This document shows positions 8,270 to 17,878 of a stretch of 64,000 nt of DNA, piece after piece. The stretch's first letter is position 1, and each line of letters begins with the position of its first letter. The notes under the pieces are model-generated. The model ran no database searches, was not told the DNA's origin, and worked only from the letters and a program-made list of their open reading frames with translations. Position numbers and translations under genes: made by a program. Origin of the DNA: Frankiales bacterium (GTDB lineage: Bacteria > Actinomycetota > Actinomycetes > S36-B12 > CAIYMF01); assembly GCA_016125335.1 (NCBI GenBank), contig WGLY01000020.1, forward strand, positions 1 through 64,000. Direction: 5' to 3'.

Positions 8270-8305
8270 CGCCGGCGCGTCGACGTCGCGCCCGTGCCGC
8301 CTTCG

Positions 8306-8776
8306 TCAGAGCTTGCGCACCATCTGGATGGCGGTGACCTCGAAGCCCATCTGTTCGTAGAGGGCCTGGGCACCGAGGTTGTGCCCGAACACGTTGAGCC
8401 CTACGGAGACGACGCCCCTCGCGCGCAGCTCCTCGACGGCGGCCTCGAGGATCGCGCGGCCGTAGCCGTGCCGCCGCAGGGGCTCGGGCACCTCGAGGTC
8501 GTAGCCGAACGCGGTGGTGCCGTCCGGGGTGTCGGTCAGCGCGACCCAGAGGATCCCGACCTCGCGCTCGCCGTCGTACGCCGTCCAGAGGAGCTGACCC
8601 GGCGTCGCGAGCCCGTCGGGGAGCAGGCGCGCGTAGTCCTCGGCCGCCTTGGCCCGTGACTCGGCGTCGCCCTTGGCCCCGGCCAGGCGCATGCTCTCGG
8701 CGTACCCCTCCTCCGCGGTCGCGCGGTAGGCGTCGTACTGCTCCTGGGTCATCGGCTCGAGCCGCACCTGCACCAT
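8306..8776 (-). CDS. GNAT-family N-acetyltransferase
   Basis: A 156-residue GNAT protein. The acetyl-CoA-binding motif A is recognisable as LEVPEPLRRHGYGRAILEA, preceded by the central strands EVGILWVAL and followed by VVSVGLNVFGHNLGAQALYE and the C-terminal MGFEVTAIQMVRKL, giving the canonical fold over the full length. The substrate cannot be told from sequence. It is convergent with the DsbA-like gene (36 bp apart), so the two share a termination region. Confidence 0.85.
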   Translation of the reverse strand: MVQVRLEPMTQEQYDAYRATAEEGYAESMRLAGAKGDAESRAKAAEDYARLLPDGLATPGQLLWTAYDGEREVGILWVALTDTPDGTTAFGYDLEVPEPLRRHGYGRAILEAAVEELRARGVVSVGLNVFGHNLGAQALYEQMGFEVTAIQMVRKL

Positions 8777-8870
8777 GCGCGGACCCTAGCCGCGGGGCCG
8801 GGCGGGACACGGCTCGGTTTCGACGGGGACGGCGCCGGTGCGCCCGGGTGATGCTGCCAAGGTGGTGCCC

Positions 8871-11493
8871 GTGGTCCCCCCGTTGTGGAAGCGCGCCCCG
8901 CTGCGCGCGTTCACACGCGGGGGCGGCGGGGTGCTGCTCGTGGGCGCGCTGCTCGCGGCCACCACGAGCGCCGCGTCGGCGCCGATGTTCGGCCAGCTGG
9001 CCGGCGAGGCGGCCCTGTCCGCGACGCTGGCCACCGTGCCGGAGGGAGCCCGCACGTCGGACTCTCCCGCCGTGAGCCTCGTGGGCGGCCGGTCGCCGCG
9101 CAGCGCCGACCAGGTCGTGTACCAGCAGCGGATGGCGCTCATCCCGGGGCTGACCACGCCGACCATCACCGGGCAGTCCGTGGGCCCGGACCTGCACCAC
9201 GCACCCGCCGCGGCCGAAGGACCCCATCCCGCCCACGATCACGCTGCCGCTGGCCGGCACGTACGCCGTCGCCGCCGACGGACGCCGCCCCGCCGACCCG
9301 CCGGGCACGGCCATCTGGTCGCGGCGCGTCGGCGGCCTGCCCACCGACGCCTCGCTCACCACGCTGCCCGCCTACCTCGTGGTGGGCGACGTCGACACCG
9401 TGGACCGCGCCTCGCAGGCGATCGGCGACGACCTCATCTGGCGGGTGAACGCCGAGCTCGCCCCGGGACTGACGCTGGACGCGGCGAAGGTGACCGCGGC
9501 CGGCGTCGCGGAGCTGCGCGACGAGACGAAGGCGCCCAACGGCGAGCCGCCCGGTCCGCTGCGGCTCGGCGTGGTGTCGGGGATCGAGTCGCTGGTGGCC
9601 GAGGCGGACTTCCTCGCGGGGCTCACCCGGCAGCGTGGCGACCTGCTCGCCGGCGCGGGCGTGGCGGCGGGGCTGCTGACAGCGCTCGGCCTCGCGGTGC
9701 TCCTGGTGCTCGACCGTCGGCGCGAGCTGCGCCACGGGGCTGCCGTGGGGGTGGGGCCGGTGCGGGTGCTGGGCCTGTGGTCGCTCGAGGCGCTGCTGCC
9801 CGCCGTCGTCGCGGTGCTGCTCGGCGTGCTCGTCGCCTGGCTGGTGCTGCGCGCGGCCGGACCCCCCGGGCCGCTGCTCGCGACGTCGGTCGGCACGGGC
9901 GCCCGGCGGGCCGTGCTGGTGGGGCTGCTCGGCGTCGTCGGGATCGGCGCCGTGGGGGCCGTGGCCGTGGTGACGCTCGAGCGCGGCCTCACGGCGCGAC
10001 CGCGCGTGCGCGTGCCGTGGGTGGCGGTGCTCGTGGTGGGTGCGGTCGTCGCCGCGGTCGCGGCGTGGACGACGCCGGCCAGGTCGCCGGGTCCGGTCGC
10101 GCTCGCGGTGCCCGCCCTGGTGTGCGCCGCCGTCGGCGCGCTCGTGGCGGTGCTCGTCGGTTGGGCGGTGCGGGTGGTCGCGCGCCGCCGCGCGGCGGCC
10201 CTGCCCCGCAGCGCCGCGCGCGCCTCCCGCTGGCTCGCCGTCCGCCGCCTCGCCGGCGCCGGAAGCGAGCAGACGTTCGTGGTGTCCGTGATGGCGCTCG
10301 GCCTCGGCATGACCCTGTTCGCGATGTCCGCCGTCGCGGCGGCCCAGGTGGCTGTCGCGGACCGGGTGGCGGTGGCGAACGGCGCCGCCACGGTCGCCCA
10401 GATCGACGGCTCGTGGCTGCTCGACCCCGACGCGCCGCGCCTGCCGACGAACGAGGAGCTCGCGGCCGGCGTGAAGGTGCCGAAGGGCCGCACGCCGCCG
10501 GTGCCCGACGGCATGACGCTGGTGTGGCGCTCGCTCGTGTCGCTCAGCGGCGAGTTCGGCTACCGCGACCTCATGGCCGTCGACCCGGCGCAGCTGCTCG
10601 CCGTGGCCGACTGGGGGGAGGGCGCCACCATGGCCCGGGCGCGCGACGCCGTCACCGCACTGGCCTCCGCGGACGCGGTCGCGATGCAGGATCCGTCGCG
10701 CGCGGCGATCCCGGTCATCGCCGTGAACGAGCCGAGCCTGCGCGCCGGCGACCTCGCGGTGCTCAGCGGCCAGGCGTGGACCTCGCCCGTGTCGGTCGTG
10801 GCGAGCGTGCCGGCGTTCCCGGGGCTGCGCAGCCGGCCGATGCTCGTGGCGGCCACGCCCACGCTGTTCGCCAGCCAGGCGCGCTACGACCCGCGCCTCG
10901 CGCCGCCGGACGAGACGCTGTCCAACCGGCCGTTCGCCGAGACCTGGCTGTGGTCGTCGGGCTCCTCCCGCGAGCTCACCGACTACCTGGCGCAGCACGG
11001 CGTGACGCCCACCGCGCTGACGACGACGGACCAGGCCGCGCAGACGCCCACCATCGCCGCGGCGACGCGCTCGCTCGGCTACCAGGGCGCGGTGGGCGCG
11101 TTCCTCGCGCTCGTGTCCGTGGTGGTCGCCGCCGTGTACGCGCGCCGGATGGTGCGCCGCTCCCGCGCGGCCGACGCCCTGCTCGTGCGGGTCGGCGTCG
11201 GGCGGCGCGGGGTGGGGGCGGCGCGCACGTGGGAGCTCGGGCTGCTCGTGGTGGTGGCGCTCGTGGCGGCCGTGGCGTCGGTCGTGCTCGTCTCGCCGCT
11301 CGGCCCCCTGCTGCTCGACCTCGACCGGGGCGCGAGCCCCGCCTACGAGCTGCACCCGACGTGGGCCGGTGTCGCGGTCACCTGCGCGGTGGCGCTCGTG
11401 ATGCTCGTGGTGGCGTGGCTGTCCGGGGTGCGCCCCACGACGTCGTCGCGCGGACCGTCGCCGGAGGAGGTGCTGCTGCGTGAAGGGAGCTGA
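8871..11493 (+). pseudogene. FtsX-family ABC permease gene with apparent frameshift
   Basis: Two consecutive frames together encode one permease of about 870 residues. The first (from GTG at 8871, with AAGG upstream) gives the N-terminal transmembrane segment GGVLLVGALLAATTSAASAP and an exported stretch to about TITGQSVGPDLHH. The frame one base later resumes with ITLPLAGTYAVAADG and continues to 11493 with the remaining membrane segments, including GVAAGLLTALGLAVLLVLD. The later frame has a TGA at 9151-9153, so the shift lies between about 9155 and 9235 and equals one extra base or two missing bases. The 3' end overlaps the first ATPase gene by 14 bases. Either the exporter is inactivated or the sequence has an error; the intact downstream ATPases favour a recent event or an error. 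Confidence 0.8.
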
Positions 11494-12328
11494 GCCGGCG
11501 TCCCAGGTGGCCGTGCGCTGCCTGCGGCTGGTGAAGATGTACGCCGCCCCCACCGGCGAGACGCAGGCGCTGCGCGGGGTCGAGGCGGAGTTCCGCACCG
11601 GCACCGTGAGCGCCGTGACCGGGCCGTCGGGCAGCGGCAAGTCGAGCCTGCTCTCGATCGTCGCGCTCCGGGAACGCCAGACCGGCGGCGACCTCGAGGT
11701 GCTCGGGCACGCGGCGTCGGCGATGTCGACGTCGGCCCTCGCGGCCTTGCGCCGCAAGCACATCGCGTGGGTGGCGCAGCGCCCGACGGAGGTGCTGTTC
11801 CCGCACCTCACGGCGCAGGAGCAGCTGGCCCAGACCGCCGCGCTGCGCGGCGGCGACGGCGAGGACGTCACCGCGCTGCTCGGGCGCATGGGTCTCGAGC
11901 ACCGGCGTGCCGCGCACGTCGCACAGCTCTCGGGTGGCGAGCAGCAGCGGCTGGCCGTGGCGGTTGCGGTGCTCTCGGGCGCGGACGTCGTGGTGGCCGA
12001 CGAGCCGACGGCCGAGCTCGACGACGAGTCCGCCGCCCTCGTGCTCGCCGAGCTGCGCCGGCGCGCGGAAGCCGGTGCGTGCGTAGTGATCTCGACCCAC
12101 GACGACCGCGCGATGCGGGCGGTGGACCGCACGCTGGCGCTGCGGCACGGCGTCCTGTCGTCGGAGCGCTCGCAGAGCGGCGTCTCGCTCGCGGCGATCG
12201 ACTCCGCCGGGCGGCTCCAGCTGCCGGCGTCGGCCCTGGCGCTGTTCCCGGACGGGCGCGCCGTGCTCGAGGTGGGCGACGCCGAGGTGCGGCTGCGGCC
12301 ACCGCACGACACGGGGGAGGGGTCGTGA
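11480..12328 (+). CDS. ABC transporter ATP-binding protein (LolD/MacB type)
   Basis: A 282-residue nucleotide-binding domain: Walker A GPSGSGKSSLL, Q-loop AQRPTEV, signature LSGGEQQRLAVA, Walker B VVVADEPTAELD and switch histidine STHDD. A 50-residue C-terminal extension follows (SLAAIDSAGRLQLP onward), as in ATPases that pair with large FtsX-type permeases. It overlaps the permease gene by 14 bases and the next ATPase gene by four (GTGA), so the three genes form one translationally coupled unit. The export substrate is unknown. A GTG start with a GGAGG about ten bases upstream supports the chosen N-terminus. Confidence 0.9.
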   Translation: MKGAEPASQVAVRCLRLVKMYAAPTGETQALRGVEAEFRTGTVSAVTGPSGSGKSSLLSIVALRERQTGGDLEVLGHAASAMSTSALAALRRKHIAWVAQRPTEVLFPHLTAQEQLAQTAALRGGDGEDVTALLGRMGLEHRRAAHVAQLSGGEQQRLAVAVAVLSGADVVVADEPTAELDDESAALVLAELRRRAEAGACVVISTHDDRAMRAVDRTLALRHGVLSSERSQSGVSLAAIDSAGRLQLPASALALFPDGRAVLEVGDAEVRLRPPHDTGEGS

Positions 12329-12978
12329 GCGCCGCCGCCTCCGGGGACGCCACCGTGGTGGTCGTCGACCGGGTGACGCACGCCTTCGGGCCCGAGGCGT
12401 CCGACGTCGTGCTGCACGACGTCTCCTTCGAGGTGGGACCGGCCGAGCTCGTGGTGCTCGCGGGCCGGTCCGGCTCGGGCAAGTCGACGCTGCTGCACCT
12501 GGTGGCCGGCGTCGCGCACCCCACCCACGGCACGGTGCAGGTGCTGGGCCGCGCGGCCGACTCGTGGGGTGACTGGGCCACCGTCGCGCTGATGCCGCAG
12601 CGCTCGTCGGTGAGCCCGGAGCTGTCGGTGCGCGAGAACGTCGGCCTGCCCGCCGCGCTGCGCGGGCGCGACGTCGACGACGCGCTGCTCGATGCGCTGG
12701 GGCTGGCCGAGATCGGGCACCGCCCGGCCGCCGACACGTCGCTGGGGGAGCAGCAGCGGGTGTCGGCCGCGCGGGCGCTCGCCCTCACGCCCACCCTCGC
12801 CCTGCTCGACGAGCCGACCAGCCACCAGGACGACGACCACGTCGACCTTGTGCTCGCGGCGCTGCGCGACGCCGGCCGCGCGGGGACGGCGCTGCTCGTG
12901 GCCACGCACGACCCCCGGGTGATCGCGATCGCCGACCGCACCGTGCACCTCGCCCAGGGCCGCGTCGTCGACCCCTGA
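12325..12978 (+). CDS. ABC transporter ATP-binding protein with altered signature motif
   Basis: A 217-residue nucleotide-binding domain with Walker A GRSGSGKSTLL, Walker B LALLDEPTSHQD and switch histidine ATHDP. The usual LSGGQ signature is replaced by TSLGEQQRVS. Together with the preceding intact ATPase it probably forms an asymmetric heterodimer in which one composite site is degenerate, as seen in several heterodimeric ABC exporters. The GTG start overlaps the upstream stop by four bases. It is the last gene of the unit and is followed by an 18-base inverted repeat. Confidence 0.88.
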   Translation: MSAAASGDATVVVVDRVTHAFGPEASDVVLHDVSFEVGPAELVVLAGRSGSGKSTLLHLVAGVAHPTHGTVQVLGRAADSWGDWATVALMPQRSSVSPELSVRENVGLPAALRGRDVDDALLDALGLAEIGHRPAADTSLGEQQRVSAARALALTPTLALLDEPTSHQDDDHVDLVLAALRDAGRAGTALLVATHDPRVIAIADRTVHLAQGRVVDP

Positions 12979-12990
12979 CCCCGCCCGACC

Positions 12991-13055
12991 CCGTCGTTAC
13001 GGCCCGAAAGCGCGGAGACCGGGCCCGGATCCGGTTCTTCGGGCAGTAACGACGG
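12991..13055. terminator. Long imperfect inverted repeat, probable terminator
   Basis: Eighteen-base arms (12991-13008 and 13038-13055) match with one mismatch around a 29-base spacer that is itself partly self-complementary. It starts 13 bases after the last ABC gene stop. The arms contain GTCGTTAC and GTAACGAC, unlike ordinary GC clamps here, so a repeat-family element is an alternative to a terminator. Confidence 0.5.
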
Positions 13056-13319
13056 GTCCGGACCGGAACGCGGTTGACCGACGCGGTCGCGTGGGCCAGC
13101 CTTCACGGCGGCCGGGGTCCGCCCGGCCCCATCCCGAGGAGCACCCGTGCACACCCCCGTCGACGCGACGAGCACCCGGCGCAGCGAGCGCCCGGCGCCC
13201 GGCTGCGCGTATCGACGCCGGGCCGGGCTCCTGGGCCATCCGTTCCCCAGTCGGCGCGAGGACCGCCCCCAGCGCTGAGGACGGCGCCCCGCGCGCAGCG
13301 GCGTCGTCGTCCGCGCAGC

Positions 13320-13401
13320 GGCGCGAGCAGGCCGCTCCGGGGCGAGCACGCCGCGCTCCGGGGCGAGCAGGCGCGCTCCGAGGCGAGCAGTCCGCGCTCC
13401 G
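13320..13401. repeat. Short GC-rich tandem repeat, about four copies of 20-21 bp
   Basis: The core GCTCCG recurs at 13334, 13355, 13375 and 13396 (spacing 21, 20 and 21), each followed by a variant of GGGCGAGCA. Copies differ at a few bases. It lies in the non-coding region before rtcB. Confidence 0.7.
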
Positions 13402-13555
13402 GCCGTGCGCCGTGCGCTCGCGCCTCGGTCGTCGTCAGCCGCGTCGTCCGGCTGCCCGGCCCGACGCCGGCCCCCGTCCCCATCCGATCGTCCGCGACCG
13501 TCCCCTGGCCGCGGTGCGGCATCGTCAGCAGCACCACCACGAGAGGAGAAGTCCC

Positions 13556-14725
13556 ATGAGCCCCACCGCCACGGCGCACGGCACCGTGCTGTCGTGGGCG
13601 TCCACGATCGAGCCGGACGCGCTCGCCCAGGCAGCGCGCACGGCGTCGATGCCGTTCGTCGTCACGCCGCTCGCCCTCATGCCCGACGCCCACGTGGGCA
13701 AGGGGTCCACCGTGGGCTCGGTGATCGCGACCGAGGGCGCGATCATCCCCGCGGCCGTCGGAGTCGACATCGGCTGCGGCATGGCCGCCGTCGACACCGG
13801 TCTCACGTCGCACGACCTGCCCGACACGCTCACCGGCCTGCACGGCCGGATCTCCGGCTCCGTACCGGCCGGCGTCGGGAAGGGCCATGGCGACCAGGAC
13901 GTCGACGTCCTGCGCGTCGTGACCCGTCAGCCGGCGACGGACCTCGCGCAGCGCGGCCTCGACCGCACGGCGCGGGAGCAGTACGGCTCGCTCGGGTCCG
14001 GCAACCACTTCGTGGAGGTGTGCCTCGACGAGCGCGACCACGTGTGGGTCGTGCTGCACTCCGGGTCGCGCGGTGTCGGCAACAAGCTGGCCGCGGCGCA
14101 CATCAAGGCCGCGCAGGGCCTGATGAAGCAGTGGTTCATCAGCCTGCCGGACCCGGACCTCGCCTACCTCCCGCAGGGCACCGCGCAGTTCACGGCCTAC
14201 GTCCGCGACCTGCTGTGGGCGCAGGAGTACGCCGCGGCCAACCGGGCGCGGATGCTGCGGATCGTCCTGGACGAGTTCGCCGCGTTCCTCGGCCGGGCGC
14301 TCGAGCCGGTGGAGGAGATCAACTGCCACCACAACTTCACGCAGCAGGAGCACCACCGGGGTCGCGACCTCTGGATCACCCGCAAGGGCGCAATCCGGGC
14401 GGACGCCGGCCGGCTCGGGATCATCCCCGGCTCGATGGGGACCCGCTCCTACATCGTGGAGGGCCTCGGGTCGCCGGCGTCGTACGAGTCGTGCTCGCAC
14501 GGCGCGGGACGCCGGATGTCGCGCTCCGCGGCCACGAAGGCGCTCTCGGTCGAGTCGCTGCGCTCGGCCATGGAGGGCCGCACGTGGAACGCCGGCGACG
14601 CGGCACGGCTGGTCGACGAGCACCCCGCGGCGTACAAGGACATCGACGAGGTGATGGACGACCAGCGCGACCTGGTCCGTCCGCTGCACACCCTGTCGCA
14701 GATCCTGAACTACAAGGGGGTCTGA
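13556..14725 (+). CDS. rtcB: RtcB-family RNA-splicing ligase
   Basis: A 389-residue RtcB protein, full length for the short bacterial branch. The metal and GMP site motifs are all present: MPDAHVGKGSTVGSV, VGVDIGCGMAAV (Cys and Asp metal ligands), SLGSGNHFVEV, LHSGSRGVG, NCHHNF, GSMGTRSYIV and SCSHGAGRRMSR with the guanylylated histidine. RtcB joins 2',3'-cyclic phosphate or 3'-phosphate RNA ends to 5'-OH in a GTP- and Mn-dependent reaction. No archease or rtcA/rtcR gene is adjacent, so the regulator seen in enterobacteria is absent. The ATG at 13556 follows GAGAGGAG at good spacing. A perfect 19-base hairpin terminates the gene. Confidence 0.95.
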   Translation: MSPTATAHGTVLSWASTIEPDALAQAARTASMPFVVTPLALMPDAHVGKGSTVGSVIATEGAIIPAAVGVDIGCGMAAVDTGLTSHDLPDTLTGLHGRISGSVPAGVGKGHGDQDVDVLRVVTRQPATDLAQRGLDRTAREQYGSLGSGNHFVEVCLDERDHVWVVLHSGSRGVGNKLAAAHIKAAQGLMKQWFISLPDPDLAYLPQGTAQFTAYVRDLLWAQEYAAANRARMLRIVLDEFAAFLGRALEPVEEINCHHNFTQQEHHRGRDLWITRKGAIRADAGRLGIIPGSMGTRSYIVEGLGSPASYESCSHGAGRRMSRSAATKALSVESLRSAMEGRTWNAGDAARLVDEHPAAYKDIDEVMDDQRDLVRPLHTLSQILNYKGV

Positions 14726-14726
14726 C

Positions 14727-14769
14727 GACGACGCTCGGCCCGGTCGGAGAGACCGGGCCGAGCGTCGTC
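14727..14769. terminator. Perfect 19-bp hairpin between convergent rtcB and msrA
   Basis: Arms 14727-14745 and 14751-14769 are exactly complementary around a five-base loop (GGAGA). The hairpin starts one base after the rtcB stop and ends 23 bases before the msrA stop, so it can serve both strands. Confidence 0.85.
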
Positions 14770-14792
14770 ACGGGGTCACCGCAGTGCGGGCG

Positions 14793-15446
14793 TCACAGCG
14801 GGGGAAGGGCGATGCCGGTCTCCGCGTGGCAGTCGTAGCCGTGGGGCACCTTGAACAGGTACTGCTGGTGGTAGTCCTCGGCGTAGTAGAACGGCAGGCC
14901 CTCCGCGGAGAGCACCTCGGTGGTGATGGGGTCGAAGCCCTTGGCCACGAGGACCTTCTCGTAGGCGTCGCGCGTGGCGGTGGCCAGCGCGGCCTGCTCG
15001 TCGGTGGTCGTGTAGAGCGCCGAGCGGTACTGCGTGCCGACGTCGTTGCCCTGGCGGTAGCCCTGGGTCGGGTCGTGGTTCTCCCAGAACACCTTGAGGA
15101 CGTCGTAGGTCGACACCTTGGCGGGGTCGTACACGACGAGCACGTTCTCGGCGTGCCCGGTGCGGCCGGTGCACACCTCCTCGTACGTGGGGTTCGGCGT
15201 CACGCCGCCCTGGTAGCCGACGGCGGTGGTGTAGACGCCGGGCAGCCGCCAGAAGCGCTTCTCCGCGCCCCAGAAGCAGCCGAGGCCGACGTAGAGGTGC
15301 TCGAGGCCCTCGGGGAAGGGGCCCTCGAGCGGGGTGCCGAGCACCTCGTGGCGCTCGGGCACGGCGAACGGGCGGGTGGGGCGACCGGGCAGGGCGTCGT
15401 CGGGGGTGACCATCCGGGTCTTGGCCGAGGAGCCGAACAGGAACAT
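14793..15446 (-). CDS. msrA: Peptide-methionine (S)-S-oxide reductase
   Basis: A 217-residue MsrA. The catalytic motif [13 protein letters not shown] (nucleophilic Cys) is followed by [28 protein letters not shown] and FWENHDPTQ, and the YHQQYL block near the C-terminus. It reduces the S-epimer of methionine sulfoxide in proteins and free Met. The N-terminal 40 residues ([19 protein letters not shown]) are the usual actinobacterial extension. The ATG at 15446 starts this conserved extension. No msrB gene is adjacent. It shares a bidirectional hairpin with rtcB. Confidence 0.95.
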   Translation of the reverse strand: MFLFGSSAKTRMVTPDDALPGRPTRPFAVPERHEVLGTPLEGPFPEGLEHLYVGLGCFWGAEKRFWRLPGVYTTAVGYQGGVTPNPTYEEVCTGRTGHAENVLVVYDPAKVSTYDVLKVFWENHDPTQGYRQGNDVGTQYRSALYTTTDEQAALATATRDAYEKVLVAKGFDPITTEVLSAEGLPFYYAEDYHQQYLFKVPHGYDCHAETGIALPPL

Positions 15447-15727
15447 GGGACCAGCCTCTCCGGGGGTCGCGGTGTGGGCAACCGCTGACCCGCACCCATC
15501 CCAACCGCGCGGCAGGCCCGGGGCTTCCCCCGGGTCCTTACCGACCGATGACGTCGCCCCGGCCGGGCCGCGGCGCGACGACGACGGGTCCCGCGTGCGG
15601 GTGAGCGACCGCCCGGCCGGCTCAACCCCGGCCCGATGCTGCCGATGCCTCACCGGAGGGCACGCGCGACGGTACTGAGGGGTCCGTCGCGGATCCGGAA
15701 CGGCAGAGCGGGCAGGGGCGCACGGTC

Positions 15728-17869
15728 ATGAGGACGCCGGAGCGGGTCGACGACGTCGACCCCGATGCGGGGGTCGGCGGGGAGCCGACGCCCGGCCGCG
15801 CCGTGCCGCCTTGGGCATCCGGCCGGGTCGGCCCGCGACTGCGGCTGCGCTGGGTCGTGCCGGTCACGCTCGCCCTCGCCCTCGTGCTGATCAGCTCGGC
15901 CAGCGTCCTCGCGGTCGCCGTCGCGTCGCGGGCCCACGAGGCCGAGAGCCAGCAGGAGCTCACCCTCGCCTCCGCCGCGCGCGAGGCGTCCGCGCAGGTC
16001 TCGCGGCAGGTCGACGTCGTGCGCCTGGCCGCGCTCCTCGCCGGGCGCGACCCGGCCCTGGCCGCGGTGCTCACGTCGCCGACGGCGCCGACGCCGGCCC
16101 AGCAGGAGGCGGCCCGGCGGCCGCTCGTCGCCCTCACCGAGCTGCGGCCCGGGCTCGTCGCGGTGGCGCGGCTGCGCACCACCAGCGGGCGCGAGGTGCT
16201 GCGCGTGCTCGACACGACGACGCCCACGGCCGACGGCCCCCTGCCGCTGATGCGCACCGGACTGGGCTCGCCCTGGCTGGCGACGGCGCTCGCGCAGGGA
16301 CCGGGCACGGCGTACACGACCGAGCCGCACGCGTCGGTGACCGTGGTCGACCCCGTCGTCACCACGGTGACGGCGGTGGGCCCGGCGGGCGAGCCGGCCG
16401 GGGTGCTGGAGATCGAGTCCTCGGTGCCGCAGCTCACCGCCGCGGCCGCCCGCTCGCTGCCCGCGGGCGCGCAGCTCGGGGTGCAGTCGGCAGGCGAGGC
16501 GGTGATGCACCTCGGGGTCGACCTCGGCCACGGGTCCGGCGGCGTCGTGGCCGACGCCGGGTTCGTCACGGCGTGGCAGCGCACCTCCTACGACGCCGCG
16601 CTGCCGGGCGCGGTCGACCTCGACTGGGTGGTGAGCGTCTCCGAGCCGGTGGCCGCCGTGGCGGCGTCCGGCGAGCAGCTGGCCGCGCTCCTGCTGGGCG
16701 GCCTGGGTGCGCTGCTCCTCGTCGTGGGGCTGGCCGGCGCCGTCGCGTGGGTGGTGCAGGTGCGCCGACGCCGGCGCGCCGAGGCCGAGCAGGCGGTGCG
16801 GCTGCAGCGACGCCTCGCCGACATGTCCGAGGCGCTCGGCCGGGTCGCGCAGGGCGACCTCGCCGCGGCGATCCCGGTGGAGGACTTCGCCGAGAGCGAC
16901 CTGCGCGCGATGGCGGCGTCGTTCGACTCGACGATCGCCCGGCTGCGCGGGCTCGTCGCGCAGGCGCAGGAGTACGGCGGCGCCCTCGCGGAGGCCAGTA
17001 CGGCGCTGCGCGCCGGCGCCACGCAGCAGGCCTCGGCGGCCGCGGAGCAGACCAGCGTGGTGGCCGAGACGACGGCGACGATCGAGGAGCTCGCGGCGAC
17101 CGCGGCCCAGATCGCGCTCACCTCCGAGCAGGTGGCGCGCGTGGCCGGCGACACCCTGCGACTCACCGAGGAGGGCCGGCTCGCCGTGGGCCAGTCGGTC
17201 GAGGCGATGGACGTCGTGGCCGACCGGGTCGAGCGGATCACCGAGCGCGCGGTGTCGCTCGGGGAGACCGGCCGGGAGATCGGCCGCATCCTCGAGGTGA
17301 TCGACGACCTGTCCGAGCGCACCAACCTGCTGGCGCTCAACGCCGCCATCGAGGCGGCGCGAGCGGGCGAGCACGGCGCGGGGTTCGCCGTCGTCGCAGC
17401 GGAGGTGCGGCGCCTGGCCGAGCGGGCCCGCGCGTCGACGACGCGGATCCAGGGCCTCGTCGGCCGGATCGCGACCGAGGCGGGCGCCACGGTGCTCGTC
17501 GCGGAGGAGGGCCAGCGCGAGGTGGACCGGGCCCGCATCGTCGCGCACGACGCGGCGGCCGCGCTCGACCGCATCGCCGACATGGTCGACGAGACCACCA
17601 CGGCCACGCGCGAGATCTCGATCGCCTCGGCGCAGCAGCGCTCGGCGTCCGACCAGGTGGTGCTCGCCATGGGTCAGGTGTCGCAGGTGTCGCGGCAGTA
17701 CAGCGCCGGCTCGCGCCAGGCGGCGTCGTCGGCCCGCGAGCTCGCGGCGCTGGCCGAGTCGATGCGCGGCTCGATCGACACCTTCACCGTCGCGCACCCG
17801 GGCCGCCCTCCCGCGGCGCCGGACGTGCACGAGGCCACCGCCGAGGCGCCGGTCGACGAGCTGGTCTGA
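15728..17869 (+). CDS. Methyl-accepting chemotaxis protein
   Basis: A 713-residue receptor. Two transmembrane segments (about residues 42-64, [20 protein letters not shown], and about 322-345, [18 protein letters not shown]) enclose an extracytoplasmic sensor domain of about 260 residues resembling single-Cache/double-domain sensors. A HAMP region follows ([18 protein letters not shown]), then the signalling domain with the invariant hairpin [20 protein letters not shown] and [16 protein letters not shown]. The ligand is unknown. No cheA, cheW or flagellar gene is in the window, so the receptor must work with signalling genes elsewhere. It is convergent with the ABC gene nine bases downstream. 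Confidence 0.93.
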   Translation: MRTPERVDDVDPDAGVGGEPTPGRAVPPWASGRVGPRLRLRWVVPVTLALALVLISSASVLAVAVASRAHEAESQQELTLASAAREASAQVSRQVDVVRLAALLAGRDPALAAVLTSPTAPTPAQQEAARRPLVALTELRPGLVAVARLRTTSGREVLRVLDTTTPTADGPLPLMRTGLGSPWLATALAQGPGTAYTTEPHASVTVVDPVVTTVTAVGPAGEPAGVLEIESSVPQLTAAAARSLPAGAQLGVQSAGEAVMHLGVDLGHGSGGVVADAGFVTAWQRTSYDAALPGAVDLDWVVSVSEPVAAVAASGEQLAALLLGGLGALLLVVGLAGAVAWVVQVRRRRRAEAEQAVRLQRRLADMSEALGRVAQGDLAAAIPVEDFAESDLRAMAASFDSTIARLRGLVAQAQEYGGALAEASTALRAGATQQASAAAEQTSVVAETTATIEELAATAAQIALTSEQVARVAGDTLRLTEEGRLAVGQSVEAMDVVADRVERITERAVSLGETGREIGRILEVIDDLSERTNLLALNAAIEAARAGEHGAGFAVVAAEVRRLAERARASTTRIQGLVGRIATEAGATVLVAEEGQREVDRARIVAHDAAAALDRIADMVDETTTATREISIASAQQRSASDQVVLAMGQVSQVSRQYSAGSRQAASSARELAALAESMRGSIDTFTVAHPGRPPAAPDVHEATAEAPVDELV

Positions 17870-17878
17870 TCCGGGCGG

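Larger units (their letters stand above)
12979..13555. other. 577-bp intergenic region upstream of rtcB
   Basis: No convincing gene is seen. It holds the long inverted repeat at 12991-13055 and the GC-rich tandem repeat at 13320-13401. The rest is GC-rich sequence that reads open in several frames without recognisable protein. It may include a long leader for rtcB. Confidence 0.5.

Noticed and set aside
13320-13401. Possible CRISPR array
   Set aside because: Units of 20-21 bp are contiguous, with no unique spacers and no cas genes nearby.
13103-14689. A 528-codon minus-strand frame across rtcB
   Set aside because: The plus-strand RtcB protein shows all family motifs; the minus-strand product is Arg/Ala/Val-rich without motifs.
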